Origin: Tunturiibacter empetritectus
GTDB lineage: Bacteria; Acidobacteriota; Terriglobia; Terriglobales; Acidobacteriaceae
DNA length: 64,000 bases
Assembly (NCBI RefSeq): GCF_013410875.1
Contig: NZ_JACCCU010000001.1
Location: 2,418,001 to 2,482,000, forward strand
Direction of reading: 5' to 3'
The notes below the pieces were generated by a model. It saw only the letters and a list, made by a program, of their open reading frames with translations. It was not told where the DNA came from and searched no databases. The position numbers and the translations under genes are program-made. Shown one piece after another: positions 1 through 9,048 of this stretch (position 1 is its first letter; every line of letters starts with the position of its first letter).

Positions 1-753
1 ACCTTCTCCGGTCAGATCGAAGCGATTCTGCCGCAAGTGGATATGGCAACACGCACCGTTCGTGTGCGGCTAGCGATGACAAATCCGGGACTCAAACTGA
101 AACCGGGTATGTTCGTGAACGTCGATCTGAAAACAAACCTGGGACATCAACTAATTGTCCCTGCGTCGGCCGTCTTTCAATCCGGTACACGACAACTGAT
201 TTTCCTCAATCACGGCAACGGCAGTCTTGAGCCAAAAGAGATCACAATTGGTCCCCGCGTTGGCGATGACTTTGTAGTCCTCAAGGGCCTGAAGGCACAC
301 GAATCCATCGTCACATCTGCCAGCTTCCTCATCGACTCAGAAAGCCAGCTACAGGCTGCGGCAGGTTCTTTCGTGCCACCCGCGCCGGGAGCGGGGGGAA
401 GTTCTTCGACAGCAAATGCACCCGCTGCAGCCATGGCAGATATCGACTTCACCACAGATCCCAACCCGCCGCAAAAGGGCAGCAACGTCTTTCGAGTAAA
501 ACTCACAGGCGCAGATGGAAAACCTGCCACCAGAGCTGACGTTACAGTCACGTTCTATATGTCTGGTATGCCGGCGATGGGAATGGCGGCCATGAACACA
601 ACCACCAAGCTCATCGAAAAAGGCAATGGCATGTATCAAGGAAGCGGTTCTCTCGATTCCGGGGGGACATGGCAGGCGACCATCTCCGCTAAGAAAAATG
701 GTCAGACAATCGCAACCAAGCAACTGCGCGTAAACGCGACGGGAGGCATGTGA
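1..753 (+). CDS. cusB: RND efflux periplasmic adaptor (CusB-like), 5' end outside window
   Basis: Periplasmic membrane-fusion subunit that would link the inner-membrane pump CusA to an outer-membrane channel. The reading frame is open from base 1 and carries the family signature 'I-x-P-x-V-D-x-x-TRT-x-x-VR' at its start, so only the C-terminal part is present. After the barrel region there is a low-complexity Pro/Gly/Ala linker (around bases 370-430), then an extra domain of about 100 residues that resembles YtkA/FixH-like immunoglobulin folds and holds a methionine cluster (MSGMPAMGMAAM, bases 559-594). The stop TGA overlaps the ATG of the next gene by one base, so the two are translationally coupled. 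The adaptor call is secure; a metal-binding role for the Met cluster is inferred. Confidence 0.85.
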   Translation, partial: TFSGQIEAILPQVDMATRTVRVRLAMTNPGLKLKPGMFVNVDLKTNLGHQLIVPASAVFQSGTRQLIFLNHGNGSLEPKEITIGPRVGDDFVVLKGLKAHESIVTSASFLIDSESQLQAAAGSFVPPAPGAGGSSSTANAPAAAMADIDFTTDPNPPQKGSNVFRVKLTGADGKPATRADVTVTFYMSGMPAMGMAAMNTTTKLIEKGNGMYQGSGSLDSGGTWQATISAKKNGQTIATKQLRVNATGGM

Positions 754-3700
754 TGCTTTCAAAAATCATTGATGCCTGTGCCCGCAATCGCTTTATTGTC
801 TTCACGGTCGTGCTGCTGCTTACACTTGCTGGAATCTGGTCTTTCCAGCATGTCCCGCTGGACGCACTGCCGGACATCTCCGATGTGCAGGTGATCGTTC
901 ATACGGGTTGGGCAGGCGAGCCGCCCGATGTCATTGAAGATCAGGTAACCTATCCCATCGTTACAAGCCTCCTGGCGGCCCCGCATGTCAAAGCTGTTCG
1001 CGCCCAGACCATGCTTGGCGACTCCTACGTCTATGTCGTTTTTGAGGACGGCACGGACCTCTACTGGGCGCGCTCGCGTGTCATCGAATACCTGCAGCAG
1101 ATCAGCGGGCGCTTGCCAGAGAACGTGCATCCTTCGATCGGCCCTGATGCGACGGGCGCAGGCTGGATCTATGAGTATGCCATCGTCGATAAGAGCGGCA
1201 AACACAGTCTGGCAGACCTGCGTAGTTTGCAGGACTGGCATCTGCGGTATGCGCTGGAGACTGTGCCCGGAGTTGCCGAGGTAGCCAGCATCGGTGGCTT
1301 CGTCAAGCAATATCAGGTACAGCTCGACCCGAACAAGCTACTTGCTTATGGCATTCCGCTTTCTACAGTCATCGACAAAGTAAAGATGAGCACGAATGAA
1401 GTCGGCGGTCGCGTTCTTAACTTGAGCGGTGCCGACTACATGATCCGTGGTCTCGGCTATCTGCGCTCACTGGACGATCTCGCCACGGTTGCCGTCGGCA
1501 GCAAAAATGGGACCCCTATCCTGATACGCGATCTGGGAACGGTAACTTTCGGCCCGGATATCCGCGAAGGGGTTGCGGAGTGGCATGGAGATGGAGAAAC
1601 CGTCGGCGGGATCATCGTCATGCGCCAGGGCATGAACGCGCTCAACATCATCAACGGAGTGAAGCAGAAGCTGCGTGAGATAGCGCCCTCTCTGCCGCCC
1701 GGCGTCCAGATCATGACGGGATACGATCGTTCCGATTTGATCAATGCGTCGATTAAAACGTTGCAACGCGATCTGCTCGAAGAAGCAGCCATTGTTAGCC
1801 TGGTCATCATCATCTTCCTGTTTCATTTCCGTTCGGCGCTTATCGCCATCGTCGCCCTGCCTATCGCGGTGCTAATGTCTTTTATCCCGATGTATTGGCT
1901 GGGAGTGAGTTCAAACATCATGTCGCTGGGCGGCATCGCGTTGGCAGTTGGAGTGCTGGTCGATGCGTCCATTGTGATGGTCGAAAATGGCTATCGCCAT
2001 CTGTCGGAACGGCAGAAAAACGATGCCAACCCGGTATCGGAGCCAGAGCGGCAGAGCATTCTTATCAATTCGGCCAAGCAGATTGGTCCGGCACTCTTCT
2101 TTTCACTGATTATCATCGTCGTTTCCTTCATGCCAGTCTTCCTGCTCGAAGCGCAAGAAGGACGCATGTTTCGTCCGCTGGCATGGACGAAGACTCTTGC
2201 AGTGGGTTCTTCCTCCATCCTTGCCATCACCCTTGTGCCGGTTCTGATGGTGATGCTGATTCGAGGGCGGCTCAAGCCGGAAAAGGCGAATCCGATCTCA
2301 CGTGTTACGCAGGCGATCTACCTGCCTATCCTGAAATTCTGCCTGCGACACCGCTGGCTCACTATCGTGGTCAACCTCATCTTTCTGCTGATCACATTTC
2401 CACTCGCCTCACGTCTGGGCAGCCAGTTCATGCCAGCTCTCTTTGAAGGCTCCACTCTCTACATGCCGACTGCTCTTCCCGGCATCTCCATCGAACAAGC
2501 TAAGGTGCTCTTGCAGCAGCAGGACCGCATTCTTCGCAGTTTCCCGGAAGTAGCCAGCGTATTCGGCGCTGTCGGTCGTTCGGACAGTGCAACTGACAAT
2601 GCGCCGCTCGATATGTATGACACCACGCTCATGTTCAAACCGCGAGAGCAATGGCCCGCTGGGATGACCTACGAAAAGCTCATTCAGCAGATGGATGAGA
2701 AGCTCCAGTTTCCTGGACTCTCAAACACCTGGACAAGTCCAGTCGAAAACCGCCTCGATATGGAATTGACCGGCATCAAGACGCCACTCGGCATGAAGGT
2801 GCAGGGGCCGAATGTAGATGGCATTCAGCAACTTGCCTCGCAACTTCAGACTGTTATCTCTGGGCTTCCGCAGGTTCGATCTGTCTTTGCTGAGAAGGTC
2901 GCGCAGGGTTTCTACGTCAATGTCGAAATCAAACGAGAAGAGGCAGCTCGTTACGGTCTGACGATCGCGGATGTGCAGACTGCTGTTTCATCTGGTATTG
3001 GAGGCCAGAATATCGCAGAGAACATTGAGGGTCGAGAACGCTATCCCATCAACGTCCGCTATCAGCGCGACTTCCGCGACAATGTCGACAAGATGCGTGG
3101 CGTGCTAATCGGTACGCCATCCGGTGCGCAGATTCCGCTCGGCCAGGTAGCGAAGATTTCGTTCACGCGTGGCCCTGTCATGATTCGGGACGAAGACGGT
3201 GCGTTGACGGGATACATCTATATCGACCTCAAAAACTCCGACTATGGCGGCTTCGTCGCAGAGGCAAACAAACTCATTCACAGCAAACTCGCTTTGCCTG
3301 CAAACTACACCTTTCAGTGGTCGGGGGAGTATGAACTCGAACTACGTGCGAAGCAGCGATTGCAACTGATCCTTCCGATCGTCTTCTTCGTGATCTTCCT
3401 ATTGTTGTACCTGGTCTTTCACTCGGTTGCCGAAGCGCTTGTTCTCATCTTCCCGACCATCTATGCGATGAGTGGAGGCTTGCTCCTGCAATGGCTTCTT
3501 CACTACAACTTTAGCGTCGCCGTGGCGGTCGGTTATATCGCGCTCTTTGGGATTGCGGTGGAAACCGGCGTAGTCATGGTGGTTTATCTCCATGAGGCAC
3601 TCGAAAATAAGCTGCAATCTGGCAAGGCGTTGACGAATGCTGACATTGAAAACGCAGCGATTGAAGGTGCCGTCCATCGTCTGAGGCCAAAGCTCATGAC

Positions 3701-3911
3701 AGTCTGCGCTGTACTCGCCAGCCTGGTTCCGATCCTTTGGGAATCTGGTATCGGCTCCGATGTGATGAAGCCGATTGCCGCGCCCATTGTGGGTGGCATG
3801 ATCACTTCCACCATCCACGTCCTGATTCTGGTCCCTGTCTTCTTCGTCATGATGAAGGAACGCGCATTGCGAAAGGGACATCTGCAGCTACGGACTTCAG
3901 GGAGCAGCTAG
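753..3911 (+). CDS. cusA: Heavy-metal RND efflux pump, CusA type (Cu(I)/Ag(I))
   Basis: Inner-membrane proton-driven pump of about 1052 residues, full length for the HME-RND family. The N-terminal motif 'VPLDALPDISDVQV' and the charged TM4 motif 'GGIALAVGVLVDASIVMVEN' are typical. The three methionines that bind Cu(I)/Ag(I) in E. coli CusA (M573, M623, M672) have counterparts near residues 571 (YMPTALPG), 621 (PLDMYDTT) and 670 (RLDMELTG) with identical spacing (50 and 49 residues). This favours monovalent copper/silver over zinc/cobalt. A GTG sits at 750, but the ATG at 753 overlapping the upstream stop (TGATG) is the more natural start. Confidence 0.95.
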   Translation: MLSKIIDACARNRFIVFTVVLLLTLAGIWSFQHVPLDALPDISDVQVIVHTGWAGEPPDVIEDQVTYPIVTSLLAAPHVKAVRAQTMLGDSYVYVVFEDGTDLYWARSRVIEYLQQISGRLPENVHPSIGPDATGAGWIYEYAIVDKSGKHSLADLRSLQDWHLRYALETVPGVAEVASIGGFVKQYQVQLDPNKLLAYGIPLSTVIDKVKMSTNEVGGRVLNLSGADYMIRGLGYLRSLDDLATVAVGSKNGTPILIRDLGTVTFGPDIREGVAEWHGDGETVGGIIVMRQGMNALNIINGVKQKLREIAPSLPPGVQIMTGYDRSDLINASIKTLQRDLLEEAAIVSLVIIIFLFHFRSALIAIVALPIAVLMSFIPMYWLGVSSNIMSLGGIALAVGVLVDASIVMVENGYRHLSERQKNDANPVSEPERQSILINSAKQIGPALFFSLIIIVVSFMPVFLLEAQEGRMFRPLAWTKTLAVGSSSILAITLVPVLMVMLIRGRLKPEKANPISRVTQAIYLPILKFCLRHRWLTIVVNLIFLLITFPLASRLGSQFMPALFEGSTLYMPTALPGISIEQAKVLLQQQDRILRSFPEVASVFGAVGRSDSATDNAPLDMYDTTLMFKPREQWPAGMTYEKLIQQMDEKLQFPGLSNTWTSPVENRLDMELTGIKTPLGMKVQGPNVDGIQQLASQLQTVISGLPQVRSVFAEKVAQGFYVNVEIKREEAARYGLTIADVQTAVSSGIGGQNIAENIEGRERYPINVRYQRDFRDNVDKMRGVLIGTPSGAQIPLGQVAKISFTRGPVMIRDEDGALTGYIYIDLKNSDYGGFVAEANKLIHSKLALPANYTFQWSGEYELELRAKQRLQLILPIVFFVIFLLLYLVFHSVAEALVLIFPTIYAMSGGLLLQWLLHYNFSVAVAVGYIALFGIAVETGVVMVVYLHEALENKLQSGKALTNADIENAAIEGAVHRLRPKLMTVCAVLASLVPILWESGIGSDVMKPIAAPIVGGMITSTIHVLILVPVFFVMMKERALRKGHLQLRTSGSS

Positions 3912-4141
3912 AAGGGCGAGAAGATTCCCCTTTTATATGCGTCTAGCCGAAGACACTAAATTGTATCAGCATCCGTCCGAATTTTCTTTGGGCCACTGCC
4001 TCTGCTAAGAGTGCGTGATCTTTATTGCCTGACTTCCATACCTCTCGGCCCAGTCAGCGTCTAGAATGCTGCTACAGCGTCCTTTATGCCATTGATCCGG
4101 GTATCCCGTTCGTCGACTTCATGCACGGAGAAAACTAGTAA

Positions 4142-6151
4142 GTGAGCTTGCGTCCCCTCAGTCGGATCTATCGGATCTTGGCCGTGACGTTATTTATTCT
4201 CGTTTTCGCCTTACAACTTGTTCATGTTGCAAAGATGTCCTCCGCTAACTGGGACGAGGCGCATCACTTGTACGACGGCTATAACGTCTGGACAAAGCAC
4301 GACTACAGATTGAACGCCGAAGTCCCGCCACTTGTGAAGCTCACCGCCGCGCTCCCCCTACTCCGAATGCATCTGTACACACCGGCCAATCAAGGGAAGT
4401 CTCAGAGTTTGGAAGCCTTCTTGGATGGGAGGTTGTTTGTCTTCCGCAACGGAGGCGACCGTGTCCTGTTCCCGGCGCGCATGTTCTGCATGATCTTTAC
4501 GTTTTTGCTGGCAGCATTGCTCTACATCGCTACACGGGAGATGTTCGGTGACACTGCCGCACTGGCCGCGTTGGCGCTGTTTGTCTTCGACCCCAACGTT
4601 CTGGCGCATGGCACCCTGATCTCAACTGATATTGGCAGCGCCTGCTTCATCTTTGGAACGATTTACGCATTCTACCTCTATACAAAAGCGCCGAGTCCCG
4701 CACGGTTGGCAATCGTCGGTCTGGCGGCTGGGTTGGCCATGTGCGCCAAGTTTACAGGCATCTTCGTGCTGCCCATGCTGGTATTACTCGCGGGAGCCGA
4801 AGCGCTGCACGCTCGTAACTCCGTCATACTCTGGCGACGACTGGTGGCGTGTGCGGTCGTCCTCGTGTGCACCTGGGCTGTAATCTGGGCGTTCTACGGT
4901 TTCCGCTACGCTCCAGCGCCGAATGGACTCGAGCTTTCGCCGACGCTGACGCCGTACGTTGCTTCGATGCCTAACAAGGCTAACGCTGAAGAACTTTCCC
5001 TCGTCGCAAAGTTTCACCTGCTACCTGAGTCCTATATTTGGGGCCTTGCCAACACGAAGAAGACCGAGTGGGAGTACACAAGCTACTTCTTCGGCAAGAT
5101 GTACCGCCATGGGCCATGGCCCTACTTTCCGGCTGCCTTTCTGATCAAGTCCACGCTCCCCCTGCTGATTCTACTGACTCTGCTTCCCTTTCTCTGGTTC
5201 CGGCGAGGGGATAGACACACACGAGAGCTGTATTTCATGCTTGTCCCGGTGGTCTTTTATTTCACTCTAGTCACAACGTCACATATGGACATCGGCGCAA
5301 GGCACCTCATGCCGATCTACCCTTTTCTTTATTCTCTTGCGGGGGTGTCGATCGCCCATGCGCTTCTTCGTAGTCGTATTTGGGTTGTTGCCGCGGTGAT
5401 GCTGCTGTTGTGGCAGGTGGTCACATCGGTGCGAGTTGCTCCGGCGTACATGGCCTACGGAAATGAGGCTTGGGGCGGTCCTTCCAATGTGCATCGATAC
5501 CTGAGCGACGCGAACGTCGACTGGGGGCAGCAACTAAAGTCGGTCAAGCAGTATCTAGACCAAAATCACGTCACCGACTGCTGGTTCGCTTACTTTCCGG
5601 ATGGTGCAGTCGAGCCTTCCGACTATGACATATCGTGCAAGCGATTGCCGACAGGAAGTTCGCTTTGGTGGTTCAAACTGCCGATGGATGTGCCAGCTGT
5701 AATTGACGGAACGATTCTTATCAGCGACAGCGATTTAGAGGGAATTGAGTCGGGGGATGGCCCGCTGAACTGGTTCGAGCCGTTTCGTGAAGCGAAGCCC
5801 GTTGCAACGATTCAGCAAGGCGTGTACGTGTACCGCGGCCGATTTGACGTACCACTAATGGCGGCTCTGGTGGACGTGCGGAAGACAGGGGACCTTGCGA
5901 AGACAGGTCAGATAGATGAGGCACTAAACATGGCGCAGGAAGCAGTTGCCCTTGCGCCAAACTCGGCGATCACGCAACTCAATCTGGCGGGCACACTGGC
6001 GCTGAAGCAGAGATGGAGCGAGGCATTGGATCACTATCAGCGGGCAAATGAGTTGGCGAGAACCATTCGGCCGGAGCTTGAGGATGAAGACCTAATTCCA
6101 AGGAGTACAGCGGGAATAGAAGCAGCCCGAAGCCATCTCCACGAGCCGTAG
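4142..6151 (+). CDS. GT39-family membrane glycosyltransferase with C-terminal TPR
   Basis: Polytopic inner-membrane protein of about 669 residues related to PMT/ArnT-like GT-C enzymes that move a sugar from a lipid-linked donor. The first loop contains the acidic catalytic-type motif 'NWDEAHH' (residues about 36-42), followed by 'AEVPPLVK', and then roughly ten hydrophobic segments up to residue 430. A soluble region follows, and the last 80 residues read as tetratricopeptide repeats ('GQIDEALNMAQEAVALAPNS', 'RWSEALDHYQRANEL'). The start is GTG at 4142 with GGAG about 12 bases upstream; a later start is possible. The acceptor cannot be read from sequence, and the gene stands alone between the Cus genes and the natural-product locus. 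Confidence 0.8.
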   Translation: MSLRPLSRIYRILAVTLFILVFALQLVHVAKMSSANWDEAHHLYDGYNVWTKHDYRLNAEVPPLVKLTAALPLLRMHLYTPANQGKSQSLEAFLDGRLFVFRNGGDRVLFPARMFCMIFTFLLAALLYIATREMFGDTAALAALALFVFDPNVLAHGTLISTDIGSACFIFGTIYAFYLYTKAPSPARLAIVGLAAGLAMCAKFTGIFVLPMLVLLAGAEALHARNSVILWRRLVACAVVLVCTWAVIWAFYGFRYAPAPNGLELSPTLTPYVASMPNKANAEELSLVAKFHLLPESYIWGLANTKKTEWEYTSYFFGKMYRHGPWPYFPAAFLIKSTLPLLILLTLLPFLWFRRGDRHTRELYFMLVPVVFYFTLVTTSHMDIGARHLMPIYPFLYSLAGVSIAHALLRSRIWVVAAVMLLLWQVVTSVRVAPAYMAYGNEAWGGPSNVHRYLSDANVDWGQQLKSVKQYLDQNHVTDCWFAYFPDGAVEPSDYDISCKRLPTGSSLWWFKLPMDVPAVIDGTILISDSDLEGIESGDGPLNWFEPFREAKPVATIQQGVYVYRGRFDVPLMAALVDVRKTGDLAKTGQIDEALNMAQEAVALAPNSAITQLNLAGTLALKQRWSEALDHYQRANELARTIRPELEDEDLIPRSTAGIEAARSHLHEP

Positions 6152-6311
6152 TAAGGTCCTCGCAGATCTAGGACTGATCACATTCCGCAAGGATGGTCTG
6201 AATGTCTATTACCGGGTAGTTCCAGAGAGATTCGCCGCCTACCTGAAGTTCCTAGCTGGAATTAACTCAAAGAGGTCCAGTGCCAGCCCTCACAAACCTC
6301 ATAGGAATTAA
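6120..6311 (+). pseudogene. Remnant of an ArsR-type winged-helix regulator
   Basis: The short open frame after the stop at 6117-6119 reads through the end of the glycosyltransferase gene (overlap about 32 bases). It contains 'ISTSRSKVLADLGLIT' and 'FRKDGLNVYYRVVPERF', then stops at 6309-6311. This matches the recognition helix and beta-wing region of ArsR repressors ('S-x-HL-x-x-L-x-x-AGLV-x-x-R-x-G-x-x-x-YYR'). The N-terminal half of the domain, including any start codon, is missing, and the conserved His of the recognition helix is replaced. It is probably a decayed end of a metal-responsive regulator once linked to the Cus genes; it could also be a chance resemblance. Confidence 0.5.
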
Positions 6312-6393
6312 AGATTTTGAGTGATTCTCTTGAGAAAAAGCTATAACCTGTACCCCGGAGACAATCTCGGCATACAGCCAGGTTAAAGGTTGA

Positions 6394-6409
6394 GTAATTA
6401 AAAAATTAC
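6394..6409. promoter_or_regulatory. Perfect inverted repeat upstream of the cupin gene
   Basis: The sequence is GTAATT-aaaa-AATTAC, a perfect 6-bp inverted repeat around four A residues, in an AT-rich stretch about 100 bases before the cupin start. A related 'GTAAGTTAC' follows at 6414-6422. It could be a repressor site for the cupin/hydrolase pair; the function is inferred only from symmetry and position. Confidence 0.3.
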
Positions 6410-6510
6410 TTTGGTAAGTTACTGAGGCTGTACTGACATTTTTTATTGTGCGGACGCGAATTTAGAAGATAGACTTTGTGTGAATTCTGGCCTGGGAGTA
6501 CCTGAGAGCT

Positions 6511-7428
6511 ATGTCAACTCAAACCATCTCGAACGACCTTCTTGAAGAGTGCTGGATTACAACCGACGCGGCTCAACTGAGCGGAGGATTTGATCGTGAA
6601 CACTTCGAGATCATCCATTCGCTTACGGAACATCCGTTATTGCAGATTCCCGAACTTATGGAGTTGGCGGATCGCACGAAAAGGGACAGACCAGCAGGCA
6701 TCTACTATGATGCGGGCACCGATATCCGGGTCGACCAAAGATGGGATCAGATGCCTGCAAAGCAGTTCTCAGTCATCGAAACGATGCAACGTATCGAGAC
6801 CTGTGGGGCTTGGCTCTTATTCAAGGACGTTCAGAAAGACCCGAAATACAAGATCTTCTTGGGCAGCGGATGGGAAAAAATTAAATCGAAGATTGATCGG
6901 GACTTGAAGTCTCGAGTTCTGCGCGAAGATGCTCTCATCTTTGTCACTTCCCCTAAGCGCGTCGCAACGTACCACATCGATCGAGAGTGCAGCTTCCTGC
7001 TCCAGATCAAAGGAACGAAGACAATTCATGTCTTCGATCGCGCGGATCGAGAGGTTCTTCCTGAAGAGGAGATTGAGCGGTTCTGGACGGTGGATAACAA
7101 TGCGCCTGTCTACAAACCACAATTTCAGGCCCGTGCTACTTCGTATAAATTGCGCCCTGGAAACGGTGTGCATATTCCTGTGAATTGTCCACACTGGGTC
7201 GAAAACGACGACAACGTCTCCGTTTCGCTCAATGTCAACGTTCAGTTTAAGGATACTCTTCGAGCAAATACGTACCGCGCAAACCACGCTCTTCGAACGC
7301 TTGGACTGACTCCGCGTCCTCCTGGCCAATCTCCTGCGATTGACTACCTCAAATCTCACTCCGTGGCCGCCGCAGCTGCAGCGAAGGGCGCCTTGCATAA
7401 GCTGTCTTCCTTGAAAAAACCCTCTTAG
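6511..7428 (+). CDS. JmjC-type cupin protein (putative Fe(II)/2-oxoglutarate oxygenase)
   Basis: Protein of 305 residues with a cupin_8/JmjC-like core. The likely iron ligands are the H-x-D of 'TYHIDREC' (His about 155, Asp about 157) and a distal His in 'GVHIPVNCPHWVEND' (about 221-228). A double-stranded beta-helix segment 'FLLQIKGTKTIHVFDR' lies between them. Such proteins hydroxylate small molecules, peptides or carrier-bound residues. It lies beside an NRPS/PKS operon and is transcribed towards a hydrolase gene, so tailoring of the peptide product is plausible but inferred. The C-terminus is Ala/Lys-rich. A transcription-factor-type label ('cupin-like regulator') is an alternative seen in databases for such proteins. 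Confidence 0.7.
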   Translation: MSTQTISNDLLEECWITTDAAQLSGGFDREHFEIIHSLTEHPLLQIPELMELADRTKRDRPAGIYYDAGTDIRVDQRWDQMPAKQFSVIETMQRIETCGAWLLFKDVQKDPKYKIFLGSGWEKIKSKIDRDLKSRVLREDALIFVTSPKRVATYHIDRECSFLLQIKGTKTIHVFDRADREVLPEEEIERFWTVDNNAPVYKPQFQARATSYKLRPGNGVHIPVNCPHWVENDDNVSVSLNVNVQFKDTLRANTYRANHALRTLGLTPRPPGQSPAIDYLKSHSVAAAAAAKGALHKLSSLKKPS

Positions 7429-7549
7429 TTGCAGCCGAGCAGCATTGTTTTCATTTGCAGGACATCTCTACAAACGTGCTTTGGGCCGGATAGATTCAAG
7501 AGCTATCCGAGCTGCTTCATCGTGTAGACGATGAGTTTCTCAACAGGTT

Positions 7550-9025
7550 ATGCGACTATTTGAAGTCATTTTAATTGTCACCTTGATTGCTGCCGCGGCG
7601 GCGCAGATGGCAAAATCCGGCGCAAACTGGTCGAGAGTCTTTACGGTGCTCGGAGTACTCGTCGCAATCTGGCATGTCCTCCATGAAGGAACACACTGGC
7701 AGATGTTCCCCGTCCTGGCAGGCCTTGTCCTGCTGGTAGCCTGGCAACTGCTACCTGCAACTCGTCGAGCTGTACGTTATCCAGCAATGAAAAACCTGGT
7801 GGCCATTGCTTGTGCGCTGCTCTCCGTCACCACGTTTGGACTGCTCCTGATCGTGCCTATGTTTACGCTCCCGAAGCCAACGGGGCCCTATCCAGTAGGA
7901 ACACGGATCCTCTATCTAAAAGATTCGAGCCGCACAGAAGATAAAGCAGAGAAACCCGGAACCGCCAGAGAACTAGTGGTGCAGCTGTGGTACCCAGCCG
8001 ATCCGTCGAACAACCATCTGGCTGCCTACGAGAGAAGGTCTGAGACAATTCCACTCACCTCTTATCGAAGCGTCCTTTGGACTAACTCCAGGGAAGATGC
8101 CCCCGTGGCAACTCAAGGTGGTCCGTTTCACGTGTTGCTGTTCAATCATGGCTGGGCTGGAAGACGTACTCTGAATACGTTTCTGACCGAAGACCTTGCC
8201 AGCCATGGCTATGTAGTCGCTTCGATTGACCACACCTACAACGCCAGCCGGGTTGAGTTGCCCGGAGATCGCATCGTCGATGATACCGATGGAAGCAGCC
8301 TACTTGATACCAATCTTCATTCCGTTAGTGAAATTACTGAGACGTGGAATAAAGAGCTCAGCAAATGGGTGGCCGACGAGGTTTTTGTTCTCAACACGCT
8401 GCAGAGCGACAATCTGGATCAAGCGAGCCCTTGGTATGGTCGACTTGATACTCATCGAGCTGGTGCATTAGGCCATTCCTTCGGCGGTGCGGCAGCCGTG
8501 CAGATGTGTTCCGTAGACGCACGAATCCAATCCGCAATCAATATGGACGGCTGGACATTCGGAGATCTTCGACAGCGTGCGGCTAACCAGCCAACGATGT
8601 TCCTATACGGAATAGCAGGAAACTCGCCCTCGCCCCCACCAAATTCAGCAACGATGGGGCGTGCAGAACGCGCCGAAGCAGAACTAGACGCAACCGATCG
8701 CAATGAGGTCGATACAAGCCTCAGGCAATTTGGCGGGTACAAGGTGTCCATCAACAACACCGCACATATGGACTTTACAGATCATCCTCTCGTCAGTCCG
8801 TGGCGCAGATGGACACAACCCGATCATATTTCGCCGTCGCGTATAGAAACTATCGTTCGCGCCTACGTACTGGCTTTCTTCGATCAGACCATTCGAGAGA
8901 CAAAGCCGGCTTTGCTCGAATCAGGGACGTCGAGTCCGTTTCGTGGAGTCAAGATAGAGCACTGGAGTTCAGAGTCTAAAGCGGCATCAGTCGAGACAGC
9001 TCTAAAGCCGCCCCTGCCTAAATAG
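7550..9025 (+). CDS. Membrane-anchored alpha/beta hydrolase (PAF-acetylhydrolase-like)
   Basis: Protein of 491 residues. The first 105 residues hold three to four hydrophobic segments ('LFEVILIVTLIAAAAAQ', 'VLAGLVLLVAWQLL', 'LLSVTTFGLLLIVPMF'). The rest is an alpha/beta hydrolase with the oxyanion-type 'FNHGWAGRR', the nucleophile elbow 'GALGHSFGGAAA' (Ser about 308) and a likely catalytic His in 'NTAHMDFTDHP'. This arrangement resembles the platelet-activating-factor acetylhydrolase/dienelactone group, that is, esterases acting on short acyl chains. It ends 23 bases before the convergent NRPS gene, and no terminator is visible between them. A role in releasing, editing or activating the NRPS product is possible; housekeeping lipid ester hydrolysis is the alternative. 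Confidence 0.8.
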   Translation: MRLFEVILIVTLIAAAAAQMAKSGANWSRVFTVLGVLVAIWHVLHEGTHWQMFPVLAGLVLLVAWQLLPATRRAVRYPAMKNLVAIACALLSVTTFGLLLIVPMFTLPKPTGPYPVGTRILYLKDSSRTEDKAEKPGTARELVVQLWYPADPSNNHLAAYERRSETIPLTSYRSVLWTNSREDAPVATQGGPFHVLLFNHGWAGRRTLNTFLTEDLASHGYVVASIDHTYNASRVELPGDRIVDDTDGSSLLDTNLHSVSEITETWNKELSKWVADEVFVLNTLQSDNLDQASPWYGRLDTHRAGALGHSFGGAAAVQMCSVDARIQSAINMDGWTFGDLRQRAANQPTMFLYGIAGNSPSPPPNSATMGRAERAEAELDATDRNEVDTSLRQFGGYKVSINNTAHMDFTDHPLVSPWRRWTQPDHISPSRIETIVRAYVLAFFDQTIRETKPALLESGTSSPFRGVKIEHWSSESKAASVETALKPPLPK

Positions 9026-9048
9026 CAACATTCTCCAGACGACCACTA

